From the NCBI RefSeq assembly GCF_037975245.1, contig NC_092581.1:11869303-11933302 (forward strand): a stretch of 64,000 nt of DNA, given 5' to 3'. The notes beneath the pieces are model-generated. The model searched no databases, was not told where the DNA came from, and saw only the letters and a program-made list of their open reading frames with translations. Shown in pieces: positions 61,479 through 64,000 of the stretch (within the stretch, counting starts at the first letter, position 1; the number at the start of each line of letters is the position of its first letter). The DNA comes from Apostichopus japonicus. Taxonomy: Eukaryota > Echinodermata > Holothuroidea > Aspidochirotida > Stichopodidae. The translations under genes were made by a program, and so were the position numbers.

Positions 61479-62372
61479 TTAGCCAACTTCCTCATCTTCA
61501 TCATCCTTTGAATTTTCATGCAATAAAACATAATCTCTGCTGCTATAAGCAAACTTGAGTACGTCTTTCTCTTTGAGTTCGTAATACCTCTTGGCTTCAA
61601 TTTGTTGGTTATTCAAGAAGGTACCGTTGGCAGACTCGAGGTCGAGGATGTACGGACGTACTCTCCTACCTGTCGTGCCGTCGTCCCTGGTAAACTCCGC
61701 CAGTCTGTACTGAAGGATTGCGTGTTGTTTCGAACAGGACGGATGATCTACGGGAATGTCGGCTATCTTCCTGTCCCTACCTAATAAATAGGCGCTCTGC
61801 CGGTGAACGTGAAGACATGGCATCTCCTTGTCTCCTTTGAAGATGTAAAACCGCCACTTCCGTTTCGGTTTTCTGGCCTCTGGGGGTTCATTGTACTTGA
61901 TCACGACCCCTCTGTAAGTGTTAGTGTCCTCGGTTAGGGCACCAGAGGTTTCAAAGTTTGGTTTCTCTCTCTCTTTTGGTGCTTCAGCTTCATCGTTTTC
62001 CTCTTGCGACGCCGAGGCGTTATTCGAACTCTGGAATGGATTTTCGGGCTGATGCCTTCTGTTTTCCTGTCGCCTCCGGTCGTGGAATTCTCTCTCCTGT
62101 TTAATATTCATGCTGACCTCCTCCTTGACCCTGACATTTTCATTTCGGCTCTCACGTGGTGACTCGCCTCTCTCGTATCCCCTGTCTCTCTCTTCTTGTT
62201 TTATTCTCGGTTTCACATCTCTGTCGCCTCTTTCTTCTCTCCTCCTTCCGTGAGGAGATCTGCTTCTTCTCTCTCTCTTCACCTTCTCCGTTCTTTCCCT
62301 CTGATTGTCATATTTTTCTCGTCGTTCATGCTTGTGAGGTCTTTCCTTCCTATCTCTCCTGTTGTCTCGTTC
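61479..62372 (-). CDS. SNIP1: SNIP1 last exon (FHA-domain nuclear protein), 5' exons outside window
   Basis: The minus-strand exon begins after TTTTGTTGCAG at 62373 and ends in TAG at 61479, coding 297 residues. SNIP1 is a nuclear FHA protein of the spliceosome (RES complex partner) that also binds Smads and p300 and affects microRNA processing. The first ~130 residues are R/E/K/S-rich with sumoylation-like IKQE and VKEE motifs. Then comes the conserved block SGALTEDTNTYRGVVIKYNE, followed by an FHA domain: SAYLLGRDRKIADIPVDHPS, CSKQHAILQYR, LESANGTFLNN (GR, SxxH and NG landmarks all present). The tail is acidic, DDEDEE. Nearly identical to human over the FHA part. The frame stays open for 17 codons into the intron up to an in-frame ATG, but the acceptor and similarity favour the exon start given. 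No other SNIP1 exon was found in 62373-64000. Confidence 0.95.
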   Translation of the reverse strand, partial: ERDNRRDRKERPHKHERREKYDNQRERTEKVKRERRSRSPHGRRREERGDRDVKPRIKQEERDRGYERGESPRESRNENVRVKEEVSMNIKQEREFHDRRRQENRRHQPENPFQSSNNASASQEENDEAEAPKEREKPNFETSGALTEDTNTYRGVVIKYNEPPEARKPKRKWRFYIFKGDKEMPCLHVHRQSAYLLGRDRKIADIPVDHPSCSKQHAILQYRLAEFTRDDGTTGRRVRPYILDLESANGTFLNNQQIEAKRYYELKEKDVLKFAYSSRDYVLLHENSKDDEDEEVG

Positions 62373-64000
62373 CTGCAACAAAACAAGACAGAACCGGGTA
62401 TATTTATGTTTTACAGCTGACAAGACAGTTTAACAAAATACTCGACTTAAAATTCCACTTATGGCAAAAAATGTTCAGTTCCTTGGTACATGCCTTGGTA
62501 CTGCACAAACTCCACATAGTACTACTTGTGTGCCTCCTGTACCACATTACACTGCATAGGTAGAATGGAAGAAAGGTTTGTTAAAATTCTTCCATTTTAG
62601 ATTGAAGACCATTTCTGAAGTATTAAAAAAAGAAGGGTTGTCAATCTATTATGTTAGTTCCAATTAATTTGCACTATTCCACTTTGGCGACCTCTCGACT
62701 CTGGTGCATGCAAATAAAATAAAAAGCAAAATACTAAGGTTTCTGTGAAGGGAACTGTTATTCATCTTTTCATCTGTGCAGCAATTTGGGCAGCTTACAG
62801 TATTTAGCCTTTTGCAATCAGGGTTGGCCGGTTTTTACCGGGCGGTTTTTACCGCCCCGGTAAAAACAAGTTTTTTACCGGTTTTTACCGGGAGGTTTTT
62901 CCCACCTATAAGTGGGAAAAACTGGGAAAAACCGGGAAAAACCTCAAATTATATAGAATTCCTAAAAACTCATGTGGAACTTGTGGAGGAGCATAGAATC
63001 TACAAGTAAATGGCATCTTATGGTAGGGGGTTGGGTTACATCCAAAGAACAGCTATGATCTATAACTTGTAAGTTTACCGATTAGACTACAGTATTATAA
63101 ATAATTCAAATAAATAATATATTGGATGCTCAAATCAACCAACTTTATTTTCCTATCGAGATGCATAATTCCATTATCTAGAGAATGGACTCGTATCAAA
63201 CTGTTGGTGCCTCCTATAGGGCTATGGTTCGTCATATTATACATGCCACATTAGTCTGCTCAGATCCAAATGATGATTCACATCCAAGAACGATCACTTC
63301 ATGTCTGCGATAAATTGTACTCTGTTCACACTTCGCACTAGGCACTGTACTATGCTTATATTGCTAATAGGCACTGTACTAAGTGACTGTTGTGACATCA
63401 ACTAATTTGAGAATAAGTAACAATTGGAACAGTTACTTGTGTTGTTGATACTCCTACCTCTTCAGTTAGCCTATACACAGGAAGTGCCCAGTATCACCTC
63501 ACCTGTCCACCTCAAAGTGTGTAATCACTCATGCATGAATTTGTATAATAATTGGACCATGTTTGCATCAAGGTAAACAGTTTGGTTGTGTGAATGGCTC
63601 CATAGGGCCATTGTGCGTTTAATACTTTAATTGGGCCCATGTGCCTTACAAAGTTTCAAAGCAGTTTCTATTGAGCCCCCTGGATTGAAGTTCACCTCAA
63701 TAGACTGTTGCCTACTGTATTAATGGAATGAACTGTCTGAGCACATAATATTATATTATTATATGGTTCCTTGTCCCTTTGAGGCTTTGGATGCCATGGT
63801 TCGCCACTTCGTTCTATCCTCCGCTGTTCATGCCACATAATAGGCCTGAAGAATTTAGGAGGGGTGAATGTCCCAGTGTAGACCTATAATGGTTTGGGCA
63901 ATAGGCAATGCATACTGCTAAAGAGATCGTGACAGAATAACTATACATGTGCAATACGAAAAATACTCTTTTTTCCACAAAAAGTAGAATAAGAACGTGA
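62373..64000 (-). other. SNIP1 upstream intron to the window edge
   Basis: No serine/arginine-rich minus-strand exon is visible, so earlier SNIP1 exons should lie beyond 64000. 62820-62945 is an imperfect repeat of GGTTTTTACCG and GGGAAAAAC words, rich in inverted copies. Nothing else recognised. Confidence 0.5.
62820..62945. repeat. GGTTTTTACC / GGGAAAAACC inverted-rich repeat
   Basis: Alternating GGTTTTTACCGGG and its near complements CCCGGTAAAAAC and GGGAAAAACTGGG. Likely the low-complexity part of a DNA transposon end. Not coding. Confidence 0.6.

Noticed and set aside
62156-62563. 135-codon plus-strand frame rich in S/F/L
   Set aside because: Antisense of the R/E/S-rich SNIP1 exon.

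Overview
This is eukaryotic nuclear DNA from an animal: spliced genes with GT-AG introns, long AT-rich introns, many small inverted-repeat transposons, SINEs and microsatellites. Four conserved animal genes are recognisable by protein similarity. Their mix, together with the repeat style, suggests a marine invertebrate deuterostome, most likely an echinoderm (perhaps a sea cucumber). That placement is inference.

Layout. (1) 2391-19124, plus strand: the last 13 recognisable exons of an M28B zinc peptidase of the glutamate carboxypeptidase II / NAALADase family; the N-terminus lies left of the window or was not found. All catalytic residues are present, but residues that read acidic substrates in human GCPII are replaced. 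(2) 19125-24190: intergenic DNA with a hairpin MITE, a TGACRTCA-rich patch and a possible Crypton-type fragment. (3) 24190-32030: a repeat island made of a rearranged inverted flank followed by six head-to-tail copies of a ~1.09-kb unit. A 420-bp retroposon whose head is the first ~45 nt of U2 snRNA sits in the inverted flank, with an 8-bp target duplication; the neighbouring array units show the empty site. (4) 32460-44037, plus: TFG, with five coding exons, one GC-AG intron and several DNA transposons in its introns. (5) 50034-57583, minus: FAAP100, a Fanconi anaemia core-complex subunit, complete in seven exons and convergent with TFG. (6) 61479-62372, minus: the last exon of SNIP1 (FHA domain); earlier exons lie beyond the right edge.

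The genes do not form an operon or pathway: a membrane-type peptidase, an ER-export scaffold (TFG), a DNA-repair subunit (FAAP100) and a spliceosome/transcription factor (SNIP1). Mobile DNA dominates the rest. Six MITE-like elements with CA...TG-type inverted ends were delimited, five with perfect 8-bp target duplications; a seventh element, a 1.6-kb hAT-like element inside TFG, also has a perfect 8-bp duplication. One MITE sits directly on a splice donor of the peptidase gene. The most novel candidate is the U2-snRNA-headed SINE: a second copy at 17050 shares the same U2/non-U2 junction.

All exon limits were read by eye from splice signals, reading-phase continuity and similarity to human proteins recalled from memory. 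No search was run.
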